Shown here: positions 49,971 through 58,770 of the stretch, one piece after another | Layout: every line of letters begins with the position of its first letter | Position numbering within the stretch: position 1 is the first letter of the stretch | DNA from: Fervidibacter sinensis | GTDB lineage: Bacteria; Armatimonadota; Fervidibacteria; Fervidibacterales; Fervidibacteraceae | DNA: 64,000 nucleotides | Assembly: GCA_032161045.1 (NCBI GenBank) | Contig: JAVHTH010000004.1 | Direction: 5' to 3' (one strand) | Translations under genes and position numbers: made by a program | The notes under the pieces: model-generated | The model's input: the letters and a program-made list of their open reading frames with translations, nothing else | The model's database searches: none | What the model was told of the DNA's origin: nothing

Positions 49971-51449
49971 ATGACGACCGAGCGAGTCAAGACAGGGATT
50001 GCTGGCTTGGACATTGTTCTTGATGGTGGATTTTTACGGGGTGCTACAGTTTTGGTTCAGGGTTTGCCGGGTGCGGGGAAAACCACTTTCGGGCTTCAGT
50101 TCATCTACTACGGTGCGACACAACTTGACGAAACGGGCTTGATTGTGAGTTTTGAGGAATTCCCAACGCAGATGCTTCGCGATGCGCGCAATTTCGGTTG
50201 GAATTTTGAGCCCTTAGTTCAGTCAGGGAAAGTTAAAATCACCGCTTCATCGCCACAAGCCTTTTACCAACAAATCCGAGACCCGAACAGCGAACTGAAT
50301 CAAGTGCTGAGCCAAGGCAAAATCCAACGGGTGTTGATTGACAGTTTGAGTCACTTCCAGCGCCTGACCAACGACCCCGTTGAACTGAGGGAAATTTTGA
50401 ACAGTTTGCTGAACCGATTAAGGCAATCCCAAGCAACTGCATTGCTGACTCAAGAAATTCGTTGGAGTGAGAGCGAGGTTTCTTTAGAGCAGTATGCCGT
50501 TGACACTGTCGTTCAACTTTTCTTTGAGCCAGTTAACAGAGTTCAGCGCCGTCGGTTCCTTGAAGTTCTCAAAGCCCGCGGTCAATCTTTCCAACCCGGT
50601 CGCCATAGCATGGAGATCACAAACGAAGGCATAAAAGTTTACCCAATCCCGCTCCCTCGCGGGCACGAACGGGAGTTAAGCATGCGCCGAGTAGCGACAG
50701 GTGTTCCCGGCTTAGATCGCATGTTAGGTGGAGGCTTTCTGGAAGGTTTCGCTACCCTTGTGGCTGGAGAGACAGGGACTGGCAAATCCACCTTGGTTCG
50801 CCAATTCATTGCTCACGGCGTTTTGAACGGGGAAAGCGGTTTGTATGTGAGTTTGAGGGAAGACCCACAGCGAATTTTACAAAGTGCCCGAACCATTGGG
50901 ATTGATTTGACACCCGCTCTGGAAAACGGAAACCTTGTCATCCACTATGTCACCGGCGATGTTGACGCTTACAAACTCTTTTGGGAAGTCAAAAGTCTGT
51001 TGGAACAGCGGGAGAAGGAAGGACGCCCCATCAAACGGGCAGCCATTGACAGTTTGTCAGACCTCGCAGCCACCTTCCCTGACCCTACTTACTTGCCCCA
51101 ATACTTGCAAGCCTTCATTGAGTTGTTCACCCTGCACGGCGTGACTTCGGTTTTCACCCTAAGCGTCGCAGCGGCGAACAGCGCTGAGCATTCACCCATT
51201 GACCCAGACTTAGCGCGGGGGCTTGATTGCATCCTCATGTTGAGATACATGCTCCTCCACGACCATGTTCGGAAAGCGATAACTGTTGTAAAGATGAGAG
51301 GGAGCGAACATGACACTGGTATCCGAACAGTTCGCATCAACGATGGCGAAGGGATGCTGGTTGAGACCGGGTTTGAAGGGATGCCTTCCTTTATCCGTAA
51401 ACTTCAGCAACTCGCTCAAGAGCAATCTGGGGATGTCCACATAACTTGA
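49971..51449 (+). CDS. Two-domain KaiC-like RecA-superfamily ATPase
   Basis: A 492-residue protein of the KaiC/GvpD/RAD55 group (COG0467). Both RecA-like halves have complete motifs: Walker A GLPGAGKTT with Walker B VLIDSLSHF, and Walker A GETGTGKST with Walker B AAIDSLSDL. The first half has the catalytic FEE, while the second reads REDP at the matching place. KaiA and KaiB are absent, so circadian timing is not implied; related proteins act in stress response and signalling. The ATG at 49971 has AGAGGTGG upstream. It is followed by an MscS-like and an AIM24 gene on the same strand. Confidence 0.87.
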   Translation: MTTERVKTGIAGLDIVLDGGFLRGATVLVQGLPGAGKTTFGLQFIYYGATQLDETGLIVSFEEFPTQMLRDARNFGWNFEPLVQSGKVKITASSPQAFYQQIRDPNSELNQVLSQGKIQRVLIDSLSHFQRLTNDPVELREILNSLLNRLRQSQATALLTQEIRWSESEVSLEQYAVDTVVQLFFEPVNRVQRRRFLEVLKARGQSFQPGRHSMEITNEGIKVYPIPLPRGHERELSMRRVATGVPGLDRMLGGGFLEGFATLVAGETGTGKSTLVRQFIAHGVLNGESGLYVSLREDPQRILQSARTIGIDLTPALENGNLVIHYVTGDVDAYKLFWEVKSLLEQREKEGRPIKRAAIDSLSDLAATFPDPTYLPQYLQAFIELFTLHGVTSVFTLSVAAANSAEHSPIDPDLARGLDCILMLRYMLLHDHVRKAITVVKMRGSEHDTGIRTVRINDGEGMLVETGFEGMPSFIRKLQQLAQEQSGDVHIT

Positions 51450-51471
51450 AAGCATCTCTGGAGGTTGAAAA

Positions 51472-52059
51472 ATGCCGCCCGAACTGCAATTGCTTTTGAC
51501 GAACATTTCAGGGTGGTTCAGGTTCTGGTTTCTGCCGAGATTGTGGTCAGCAGTAGTTATCGCCTTCGTTGCCTATTTGCTTGTCCGTTGGCTTGATGGT
51601 CGCTGGCACAGTTGGCTCCGTCCGGTCCTCGTTTCAGGTCGTGACAGAAGCGCAAGCCAATCGGTTTGGCGTCAAGTTCGCATCCTCGCTTTACCGAGGA
51701 TTTTGACCCGCATCGTAATTGCCATATTGGCAGGCTGGATGATTTTTGAACGCTTCGGTGTTCCCCGGGAGATTATCCTTTGGGGATTGACAATTGTTGT
51801 TGCTTCTTTCCTTTGGGCGATGCGGCATCTGTTTTCCGATTTGATCGCTGGCTATTCTCTCGTTCTGGACGACACTTTGGCGGAAGGTGACCAAATCTCC
51901 TCACCTTTAGGGGAAGGCGTAGTGGAGCGCATAAGTTGGTTTGCTGTCTATCTACGAAACAATGACGGAACTTTAGTCGTCATCCCTCACAGGGCAATAA
52001 GAGGTAGCGTCATTAAAATTCGCCGCCCAACCTCCACTGTCACGAAAGCAGTAAGGTAA
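51472..52059 (+). CDS. Short MscS-like membrane protein
   Basis: A 195-residue protein. Three membrane helices are followed by the MscS pore/beta pattern: RHLFSDLIAGYSLVLDDTLA, then EGDQI and VVERISWFAVYLRNNDGTLV and VIPHRAI. The C-terminal alpha/beta domain of full MscS proteins is missing, so the protein may be a minimal small-conductance mechanosensitive channel. AGGTTG precedes the ATG. The next gene starts 21 bp after it. Confidence 0.8.
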   Translation: MPPELQLLLTNISGWFRFWFLPRLWSAVVIAFVAYLLVRWLDGRWHSWLRPVLVSGRDRSASQSVWRQVRILALPRILTRIVIAILAGWMIFERFGVPREIILWGLTIVVASFLWAMRHLFSDLIAGYSLVLDDTLAEGDQISSPLGEGVVERISWFAVYLRNNDGTLVVIPHRAIRGSVIKIRRPTSTVTKAVR

Positions 52060-52080
52060 GGTTTCAAGAGGTGGGCCAAT

Positions 52081-52758
52081 ATGCTTTGGGAAGTGAGCAA
52101 CCGCCCCTCGTATTCTTTGCTGAAAGTCAAACTGGAAGCAGGGGAGGAAATTGTGGCTGAGCCGGGTGCAATGGTGATGATGACAGGAGCCATTACTGTT
52201 GACACGGGAATGAAGGGCGGTTTGCTTTCATCGCTTTTGCGCTCTGTGTTTGGTGGTGAGGCTCTCTTCCTCAACACATTCCGCGCTCAAGGGAAAGCAG
52301 AAATTTGGTTAGCACCTGCTGCCCCCGGGGACATTCATTACCTGCCCCTGCAAGGGAACGGTTATGTCTTGCAGGACACCGCTTACCTTGCCCATCACGG
52401 TGATGTCTCGCTTGATATTGCGTGGCGTGGTTTCAAGGGTTGGTTGACAGAAGGCGAATTGATTTGGCTGAGGGTTCGCGGTCACGGTGGTGTTTGGGTC
52501 ACATCTTTCGGTGGAATTGAGGAAATTGAAATCCCGCAAGGCGAAACGGTTGTCGTTGACAATTTTCACTTTGTCGCAATGGAGGAAGGCGCTAACTACA
52601 GAGTCAGAACTTTCGGTGGGCTTAAATCCTTCTTGCTTGGTGGCGAGGGGCTTGTCGCAGAAATTTCCGGTCCTGCCCGATTGTGGTTACAGACAAGACA
52701 CATTGCCTCCCTCGCCAGCGAGTTGTTGCCCATTTTGAAACAACACTTGCAAAAGTGA
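52081..52758 (+). CDS. AIM24 family protein
   Basis: A 225-residue protein of the AIM24/TIGR00266 family, a beta-helical fold related to tubby-like and phosphatidylserine-binding proteins. The family segments are LKVKLEAGEEIVAEPGAMVM, SLLRSVFGGEALFLNTFRAQ, GDIHYLPLQGNGYVLQDTAY and TFGGLKSFLLGGEGLVAEIS. The molecular function is not settled. AGAGGTGG precedes the ATG. It closes the plus-strand run that began at 47240. Confidence 0.92.
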   Translation: MLWEVSNRPSYSLLKVKLEAGEEIVAEPGAMVMMTGAITVDTGMKGGLLSSLLRSVFGGEALFLNTFRAQGKAEIWLAPAAPGDIHYLPLQGNGYVLQDTAYLAHHGDVSLDIAWRGFKGWLTEGELIWLRVRGHGGVWVTSFGGIEEIEIPQGETVVVDNFHFVAMEEGANYRVRTFGGLKSFLLGGEGLVAEISGPARLWLQTRHIASLASELLPILKQHLQK

Positions 52759-52767
52759 GGGAGCAAG

Positions 52768-53853
52768 TTACCGCAACTTTGTCAAAACAACGCACGCACT
52801 AATTAGCCCGATTATGTTTGGGAGGTGACTCCCGATCATTGCGGGAATTCGCCCCGCTTCACCGAGTTGACAACCGATGTTCCAGACCAAGTAGTAAAGC
52901 AGGAAGAAGACGACACTAACCCCTACAGCGATCCCGCCCCCTCGGCGCAATTTGAGGGCAATTGGTGCTCCAAGCATAGCCAAGACGAAACAACTCAGCG
53001 ACATGGCAAACCTGTTGTGCCACTCAACCACATACTCAGCAATGACCTCGTGCGGAACATCCCACTTTTTCATCCGCTCAATCTCCGCCGACAACGCGGT
53101 TAAAGTGAGGCGGTTGGGAGCGAGCCGTTTCTTATCGGCACTCAATTCCGTCGGAGGTCTCAAGGCTGTTGGGCGTGAAAGATGCTCAAATTGCTCGCGA
53201 ACCATTGGTTTATCGGGAGCAATTATTTGGACGAACCCATCGTAAAATTCCCAACGGTTTCCCTTCCATAGTGCTTTTTTGGCTTCCAAGTAGACCCTTT
53301 CGCTGCCTTTTGTCGTCTCCAAAAGCCACAAATCACGCAATTCCCCTTTCGCAGGGTCAAATTGTTTGGCACTCAAAATTAAGCGAGGGGCTTTGGGGGG
53401 CTCCGCGACGAAAAGCCCAGTCGTCATACCTAAACGCTCCCTGTATTTCCAAAGCAATGCATCGGCAGCACCGTAGGTTGGTGGAACGACAAAAGCGTTA
53501 AGCCAAAACGAAAGGAACGAGATGAACAGCGCCAACACGCCAATAGGGAGGAGCAACCTTTGGAAACTTATCCCGGATGCAAGCAAAGCCGTGATTTCCA
53601 AATCGTGGCTCATCCGTCCAATGGTCATGACGACGGAGAAAAGAGTTGTGATGGGGATGCTCCAAACGATGATGTAGGGTAAAGCCAAAAGAACCCACCG
53701 AATCACTTCACTTGCCGGTGCATGAAGTTCAAAGAGCAATTCAATGCTTTTGCGGAGGACTTCACCAACCGTCAAAAAACCTGAAAAAACCGCCAAACCG
53801 ATCAGCCACGCACCTGCCAGTTCTCTCAAAAGGTAGCGGTCAAGGATGGTCAT
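52768..53853 (-). CDS. LptF/LptG-family LPS export permease
   Basis: A 361-residue YjgP/YjgQ-type membrane protein. MTILDRYLLRELAGAWLIGL is the usual N-terminal helix; LPYIIVWSIPITTLFSVVMT and the conserved DLEITALLASGISFQRLLLP coupling region follow; a periplasmic beta-jellyroll spans about residues 130-270, and three helices end the chain. It pairs with LptB to extract LPS from the inner membrane. Only one LptF/G-type gene is here; a second may lie elsewhere or the protein may be a homodimer. The ATG at 53853 has GGAGGG 11 nt upstream. Confidence 0.9.
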   Translation of the reverse strand: MTILDRYLLRELAGAWLIGLAVFSGFLTVGEVLRKSIELLFELHAPASEVIRWVLLALPYIIVWSIPITTLFSVVMTIGRMSHDLEITALLASGISFQRLLLPIGVLALFISFLSFWLNAFVVPPTYGAADALLWKYRERLGMTTGLFVAEPPKAPRLILSAKQFDPAKGELRDLWLLETTKGSERVYLEAKKALWKGNRWEFYDGFVQIIAPDKPMVREQFEHLSRPTALRPPTELSADKKRLAPNRLTLTALSAEIERMKKWDVPHEVIAEYVVEWHNRFAMSLSCFVLAMLGAPIALKLRRGGGIAVGVSVVFFLLYYLVWNIGCQLGEAGRIPAMIGSHLPNIIGLISACVVLTKLR

Positions 53854-53884
53854 CACTTTGGCAACCCTCCGAATTTGAAAGCCA

Positions 53885-54616
53885 TCAAAGTTCAAAACTT
53901 TCGCCCAAGTAGTAGCGGCGGGCGATTGGGTCATTGACAATTTCTTGGGGCGTTCCGTGAGTCCGTATGATGCCCTCCGAGATGATGTAACTCCGGTCGG
54001 TGATTTTCAGAGTTTCACGGACATTGTGGTCGGTGATGAGTATTCCGATGCCTCTTTGTTTCAGTTGGGCGATGATGCGTTGAAGGTCTTCAACGGCGAG
54101 AGGGTCAACTCCCGTGAAAGGTTCGTCAAGGAGCAAAAATTTTGGGTTCGTCGCCAACGCCCTTGCAATTTCTACCCGTCTCCTCTCACCACCCGATAAA
54201 GCCTGTCCCAAATTTCGGCGAATTCTCGTCAAATTCAACTCTTCCATGAACCTCTCCGCGATTTCTCGCCTCTGTTTCGGTGGAACGCCTTGCATCTCCA
54301 AAACGAGCAAGATGTTCTCTTCAACGGTCAATTTTCGGAACACGGAAGGTTCCTGCGGCAGGTAACTGATGCCCATGCGGGCGCGAAGATACATGGGCAA
54401 GTTGGTGATTTCTTGCCCATCAAGGAAAACTTTTCCGCTGTTGGGGAGTATGAACCCAGTCAGCATGTAAAAAGTTGTCGTTTTGCCGGCACCGTTGGGA
54501 CCGAGCAAGCCCACAACTTCCCCTTGACGAACTTGGACGGTAACTCCGTTGACCACCCACCTCTGACCGTAGCGTTTGCGCAAATCCCGCCCTTCCAAAA
54601 GGACGACTGAACTCAT
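53885..54616 (-). CDS. lptB: LPS export ABC transporter ATP-binding protein LptB
   Basis: A 243-residue ATPase with Walker A GPNGAGKTTT, Q-loop YLPQEPSVFRKLTVEENI, signature LSGGERRRVEIARALAT, Walker B FLLLDEPFTGVDPLAV and the H-loop in LITDHNVRETL. The DHNVRE and YLGE(S)F endings are typical of LptB. It overlaps the upstream gene by 4 bp (ATGA) and lies 31 bp before the LptF/G gene, forming an LPS-transport operon. Confidence 0.94.
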   Translation of the reverse strand: MSSVVLLEGRDLRKRYGQRWVVNGVTVQVRQGEVVGLLGPNGAGKTTTFYMLTGFILPNSGKVFLDGQEITNLPMYLRARMGISYLPQEPSVFRKLTVEENILLVLEMQGVPPKQRREIAERFMEELNLTRIRRNLGQALSGGERRRVEIARALATNPKFLLLDEPFTGVDPLAVEDLQRIIAQLKQRGIGILITDHNVRETLKITDRSYIISEGIIRTHGTPQEIVNDPIARRYYLGESFEL

Positions 54617-55209
54617 TTCCGTTCACCACTCTTTGCTTCGGTCACATCGGTGTGGATGTTTCCTATCAAGGAAATCCGCTGCAATGTAGTATCGCCTTTC
54701 AACATGTCGGCAATTGCACTAATTCGTTCCCCTTCAACTTTGACCTTCCCAGTTCCGATCAGTTCCCCGCTTTCCCAGCGCCATCTCAAAGACTTAAGGT
54801 TCACTTTCAACCGAGGCAAAATCGCTACAATTGTGACACCGTCTCTCATTTCCATTTCGCGGTCTTTGAAGCGGACAATTATGGTGGGGGCGCGAAAAAT
54901 CGTGACGATTTCCCCTTTTCGGGTAACTTGACAAATTCCGCTTTTCGTTATGGCGACCTGTTTGTCGGGGTCGTAGTGACTTGACGAGAATTGCAAAACC
55001 CATCTCTCTTCCCGCTCCGGGATTTCAGCAACCAATTGACCGCCAGAAATTTGGACGCCATTTGATTTCTCCTCTTGAACGACAAGAGCGTGATTGGTGG
55101 ATTGATTGCCTTTGTTGAGCGTTGCTGCCACCCACCACGCTATCAAAAGCAGAACGAACAACACGGTGAAACCAAGCAGAACCAATCTTTCCTGCTGCAA
55201 TCCTGTCAC
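54613..55209 (-). CDS. LptC/OstA-like periplasmic protein
   Basis: About 198 residues with one membrane helix (VLLGFTVLFVLLLIAWWVAA) and a periplasmic beta-rich part that fits LptC/LptA-type jellyroll repeats (SGVQISGG-like start, WRWESGELIGTGKVKVEGER, DTTLQRISLIGNIHTD). The frame is open to 55359, but that part is antisense to tRNA-Gln. The GTG at 55209 is chosen; the Shine-Dalgarno sequence is weak and a nearby TTG is possible. It probably bridges LptB-FG to the LptA stage. Confidence 0.72.
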   Translation of the reverse strand: MTGLQQERLVLLGFTVLFVLLLIAWWVAATLNKGNQSTNHALVVQEEKSNGVQISGGQLVAEIPEREERWVLQFSSSHYDPDKQVAITKSGICQVTRKGEIVTIFRAPTIIVRFKDREMEMRDGVTIVAILPRLKVNLKSLRWRWESGELIGTGKVKVEGERISAIADMLKGDTTLQRISLIGNIHTDVTEAKSGERK

Positions 55210-55282
55210 CTTTCCCAAATCTTCTCGTTCATCTTCACTTTTTCGGGAAGCCTTGCTATAATTTTGCGTCGGCGAAAATGGC

Positions 55283-55358
55283 TGGGGCGTGGTGCAGTTG
55301 GTAGCACGCGGGACTCTGGATCCCGAGGTCCCTGGTTCGAAGCCAGGCGCCCCAGCCA
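55283..55358 (+). tRNA. tRNA-Gln (CTG)
   Basis: A complete cloverleaf with encoded CCA: acceptor TGGGGCG/CGCCCCA, D arm with GGTGCAGTTGGTAGCAC, anticodon stem CGGGA/TCCCG around the loop CTCTGGA (anticodon CTG), T arm CCTGGTTCGAAGCCAGG and discriminator G. It is on the plus strand between two minus-strand operons. A TTG-containing anticodon tRNA-Gln would be expected elsewhere. Confidence 0.96.
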
Positions 55359-55419
55359 ATTAGTTTGTTAACCCCCAATGCATAGCGTTTCTGAACCTCA
55401 GGGTAAAACCGAACAAAAG

Positions 55420-56634
55420 TCAGCGACGGATAGCCACAAGGGAGCGGGCATAGAGGGGTTCAAAGAGGCTACTGATGACAACGGCGTCATGTCTTCCAGA
55501 GGCATGAATGAACAAGCCATTGCCAATATAAATCCCGCAGTGGTCAATCCGACCACCTTTAACAGCAAAGTAGAGGCGATCACCGGGGCGCAAATCATGT
55601 GGAGGAACGGGAATCCCCACTTTCGCTTGTTCTGCAGCGGTTCGGGGCAATTTTATGCCACGAGATGCAAAAACTCTCTGGACAAAGGCGGAGCAATCTA
55701 AACCCTTGACAGGTGATGTCCCTCCATACTTGTATGGCACACCCAAATACCTCATCGCTTCAGCCACAACGATGCTGTTGTCTCGTCCCACTTGTCCACC
55801 AAAGGCTCGCATTATATCGTCCCAAAAGATGGCTCTGTTCTCCTTCTTAAGAGCGCTTTGAACAACCCAACCCGTTGAGCCGTTAATCATCAACACCCCA
55901 TACCATCCGGGACGCTCCGTTGTGATAATCACCTGAGTGCCTCGCACAACGCGGCTCCAAACAGGCGCATTCTCGCGTGGAGCGCTACGAATGCTTGCCA
56001 CTGAAGCAATGACAGTCCCCACATAACCGAAAATGCGTGGAGCAGGAAGAATTGGTGGGCGATGCATAGAAACCGTTTGATGAGTTACAGTTGCCTTCGG
56101 TTGGGTTGATGAAGCATTCATTGATTGGACGGGTTTAGCCTCAAACCTTTGCTCCAAAACTGGCACCATCAAAACTTGACCCGGGGACAAAGACGCGTTG
56201 GTTGGCAGGTTGTTCGCATAAGCAAGTGCAGAGACCGGTATATTGAACTGCTTGGCAATGCTGGAAAGCGTGTCACCAACTTGCACAGTGTAAACCCAAT
56301 AAGCGCGAGCGAACGATGTGGTTGATGTGGGTTGTGATGACAGACGCTTTTGAAGTGAGTTAGGCGGTTTTTGCTTGCTTGATGAAGTCGTGGGACTAAC
56401 CTCTCTCACAGGAACCAAAACAACTTCTCCTTGACGGAGTGGTTGGTCGGCAACCATGTTGGGGTTGGCGCGAAGTATGTCCTGAACACTGACATTAAAC
56501 CGCTTGGCGATCTCCGCTGGCACTTCCCCTTCCTTCGCAGTGTATAGCCGATAAGTTAAACCCGTTTGCGGTTGAACTGTCAATGCAATTAGGAGTAACA
56601 AAACAGCGCAAAGGTGTAAACGCATCCTTATCAC
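55420..56634 (-). CDS. LysM and NlpC/P60 cell-wall hydrolase
   Basis: A 404-residue exported protein. A signal peptide (LHLCAVLLLLIALTVQPQTG) is followed by two LysM domains (YRLYTAKEGEVPAEIAKRFN about 27-75; YTVQVGDTLSSIAKQFNIPV about 112-157), an SH3-like domain (about 200-265) and an NlpC/P60 domain. The catalytic Cys is in GLDCSAFVQRVF, and the His residues are in IDHCGIYIG and FIHASG. It likely cuts peptide stems of peptidoglycan (D-gamma-glutamyl-meso-DAP type). Its start overlaps the stop of the deacetylase-like gene by 4 bp. Confidence 0.93.
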   Translation of the reverse strand: MIRMRLHLCAVLLLLIALTVQPQTGLTYRLYTAKEGEVPAEIAKRFNVSVQDILRANPNMVADQPLRQGEVVLVPVREVSPTTSSSKQKPPNSLQKRLSSQPTSTTSFARAYWVYTVQVGDTLSSIAKQFNIPVSALAYANNLPTNASLSPGQVLMVPVLEQRFEAKPVQSMNASSTQPKATVTHQTVSMHRPPILPAPRIFGYVGTVIASVASIRSAPRENAPVWSRVVRGTQVIITTERPGWYGVLMINGSTGWVVQSALKKENRAIFWDDIMRAFGGQVGRDNSIVVAEAMRYLGVPYKYGGTSPVKGLDCSAFVQRVFASRGIKLPRTAAEQAKVGIPVPPHDLRPGDRLYFAVKGGRIDHCGIYIGNGLFIHASGRHDAVVISSLFEPLYARSLVAIRR

Positions 56635-58070
56635 CGACCTGTCGCCCCATCGTTTCGGCGTTTCAAACTTTGGGTTGGAACCGCAGGCTTAATCGTCCAT
56701 GTTTGCAATCGGATGTGCTCCAAAGTTTTCAAGCCCTCAAACTCGGGTGGAAAGATGACCCAAGTGCCCTTGAAACGGTAATTGCGAAATTGTGGTTCGT
56801 CTGCGACTTTCGGTAACTCGGGAACCTCTTTCAAAGGGATAGACGCAGGCAAGAAGCGAGTGGTTTGCCATTGCCTTAACAGCCACGCTACTGCTTGCAT
56901 GAAGGCATTGGGACCAACCGAGTGCTGTCCAATCGCGATTTGGTCAGGGACGCAACCTGTCTCCGTGCAGAATTCGTCGGCGTAAAAGACAGCGTTCAGA
57001 AAATCACTGAGCGCTGCTTGCCCTTGTTGGATTGCGGTTGGAGGCATTCTCGGAGGACCAAACAATTGACGCACAGGCACCGCTTCAGGTGTTTGTCCTT
57101 CTTTCGTTAAAATGGCTGCAGCGCGAACGAACACGCCAAATTGTTCTGCTGGGGAGAGAAAACCGCCATTGACGGGTTGATAAGTGAACTCAGGGGCTTT
57201 CTCCGCAAGTCGCAAAACCTCGCTAAAGCCTATCCAACGAAGCATAGGTTGCTTGTATTCGGCGAACAGTTGACGGTAAGTTGTCAATTCAACTTGAGGT
57301 TGCTTCACGACCCACGATAGGAAGCGGTCAAAGTCTTGCTGCAAAGAAACGATTTCCTCCTTAGGGTGCAAAGGTGCTGGCTTCCATTCTTTCCTCGGCG
57401 GATTTTTGCCTTCACGGAAATTAACTGCATCCCAAAAATCTGCAGTGACCAAACGGGAGGGGTGCGTGAACATGATGATGTAACCGCCATCGTGGGCGTC
57501 ACAGAGTTTCAAAAAGTCGTCCTGCATCCGCCGTAATCGTTCGCTTGATGGGACATCAAAGTAGCGGTCAAAGGAAGTGTGGTATTGGAGCATCAAGGTA
57601 TTGACGAACCAAAAAGGCTGTCCCCGTTGAAGGGCAAATGGTGAATCGCAAAAAATTGGGATGTTCAACAGTGACATTGCTGCAGCGACCTGCGCGCCCC
57701 AACTGTTTCCGGGTTTGCACCACGCGGATGGATGTTGCCCAAGCGATTCTCTGACATCGTTGATGCCTTTTAGCTCCGCCTTCAAGATTCGTTCTATCCC
57801 ATCCTGCCATCCGCATTCATCCAAAACCTCAGCCCAAGTTGGAGGAGCCGAATGCTTGTCGGAGTGGTAAGCAATCTCATGGGAAGCCATTGCAGCGAGG
57901 ACATCTCGCCTTCCACGAACTTGTAGCGCCCGCACCAATTCGCCGACGACGCAGATGCAGGCGGTGATGCCATGCTTATTCATCGTTTCTGCCCACCATT
58001 TCTCTGCGTCATCGGCAGCGGGCGTGATGTAGTCCTCGCTATCAAACGAAAAGATGAGCCTCACCGCCAT
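56631..58070 (-). CDS. Polysaccharide deacetylase-like (NodB-type) protein
   Basis: A 479-residue protein. The N-terminal 230 residues resemble NodB-family deacetylases: RLIFSFDSEDYITPA gives the first metal-binding acid and HSDKHS is the HSxxH metal-ligand motif. The later part (about 240-479) has no known family. No signal peptide was seen, which is unusual for a wall enzyme. It is coupled to the NlpC/P60 gene by a 4-bp overlap, which supports a cell-wall or surface-glycan role. Activity is not certain because the full catalytic set could not be checked. Confidence 0.6.
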   Translation of the reverse strand: MAVRLIFSFDSEDYITPAADDAEKWWAETMNKHGITACICVVGELVRALQVRGRRDVLAAMASHEIAYHSDKHSAPPTWAEVLDECGWQDGIERILKAELKGINDVRESLGQHPSAWCKPGNSWGAQVAAAMSLLNIPIFCDSPFALQRGQPFWFVNTLMLQYHTSFDRYFDVPSSERLRRMQDDFLKLCDAHDGGYIIMFTHPSRLVTADFWDAVNFREGKNPPRKEWKPAPLHPKEEIVSLQQDFDRFLSWVVKQPQVELTTYRQLFAEYKQPMLRWIGFSEVLRLAEKAPEFTYQPVNGGFLSPAEQFGVFVRAAAILTKEGQTPEAVPVRQLFGPPRMPPTAIQQGQAALSDFLNAVFYADEFCTETGCVPDQIAIGQHSVGPNAFMQAVAWLLRQWQTTRFLPASIPLKEVPELPKVADEPQFRNYRFKGTWVIFPPEFEGLKTLEHIRLQTWTIKPAVPTQSLKRRNDGATGR

Positions 58071-58109
58071 CCTTAACCCACCTTCGCAAATTTTTGATTT
58101 GCAGGGAGA

Positions 58110-58724
58110 TTAGCGCTTTCGGAACTGGAAGCCACGCCTTGCCCTCTTTCGTCCATACTTTTTCCGCTCTTTCGCGCGAGGGTCGCGGGTGAGCAACCCG
58201 TGGCGGCGCAAAATGGGACGCAGTTCCTCATTCCAAACGACAAGGGCGCGTGCGATGCCATGTCTCAAAGCACCTGCTTGACCATGTAATCCTCCGCCCT
58301 TTGCTGTCGCTTTAACATCAAACATGCCGAGCGTGTTGGTAACGCGGAAGGGTTCAATAACTTCCTCGTAAAGCGAGATACGGGTCACATACTCCAGCAG
58401 GGGACGGTCGTTGACAATGATTTGCCCGGTCCCGCCCGGAATTAACCAAACTCGCGCAATCGCTTCCTTGCGTCTTCCGGTAGCGTAAAACCTTATTTCG
58501 CCTTTTGGCGTAATGTCAACCTTGCCCTCCCTTTTTTTGATGGGTTCTGTGGGCAAGGTAACTGCGGGCAAAACTTCGGCGCTCGTTTCAGAAGAAGCCT
58601 GTTCAGCGGATGTTGTCAACGGTTCTTGAACCTCGGTCGTCTGCTCTGTTGCGGCCAGTTCAGTTCCTCCCGCTGTTACTTGTTCGGCTTCCGGCGTCAC
58701 AGGAACTTGTTGCTCCATGTTCAT
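58110..58724 (-). CDS. rpsI: 30S ribosomal protein S9 with acidic N-terminal extension
   Basis: A 204-residue protein. The S9 core begins near residue 78 (RFYATGRRKEAIARVWLIPG) and ends with the basic tail KKYGRKRARRGFQFRKR that reaches the ribosomal P site. About 75 residues before it are rich in Glu, Thr, Ala and Val (TEQTTEVQEPLTTSAEQASS), an extension that standard S9 (about 130 residues) lacks. The ATG at 58724 has GGAGGTG five nt upstream, so the extension is translated. It follows rplM by 46 bp. Confidence 0.95.
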   Translation of the reverse strand: MNMEQQVPVTPEAEQVTAGGTELAATEQTTEVQEPLTTSAEQASSETSAEVLPAVTLPTEPIKKREGKVDITPKGEIRFYATGRRKEAIARVWLIPGGTGQIIVNDRPLLEYVTRISLYEEVIEPFRVTNTLGMFDVKATAKGGGLHGQAGALRHGIARALVVWNEELRPILRRHGLLTRDPRAKERKKYGRKRARRGFQFRKR

Positions 58725-58770
58725 CCGGCACCTCCTGCTGATTATCTCTGGCTCAAATTCGCTTCATGTT

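Noticed and set aside
49971..51449. Circadian clock KaiABC system
   Set aside because: Only a KaiC-like ATPase is present, without kaiA or kaiB near, and the second domain lacks the normal double Glu. Such KaiC relatives have other roles.
55210..55359. 50-residue N-terminal extension of the LptC-like protein
   Set aside because: This frame is antisense to tRNA-Gln and gives a peptide typical of tRNA read backwards; a GTG start at 55209 is better placed.
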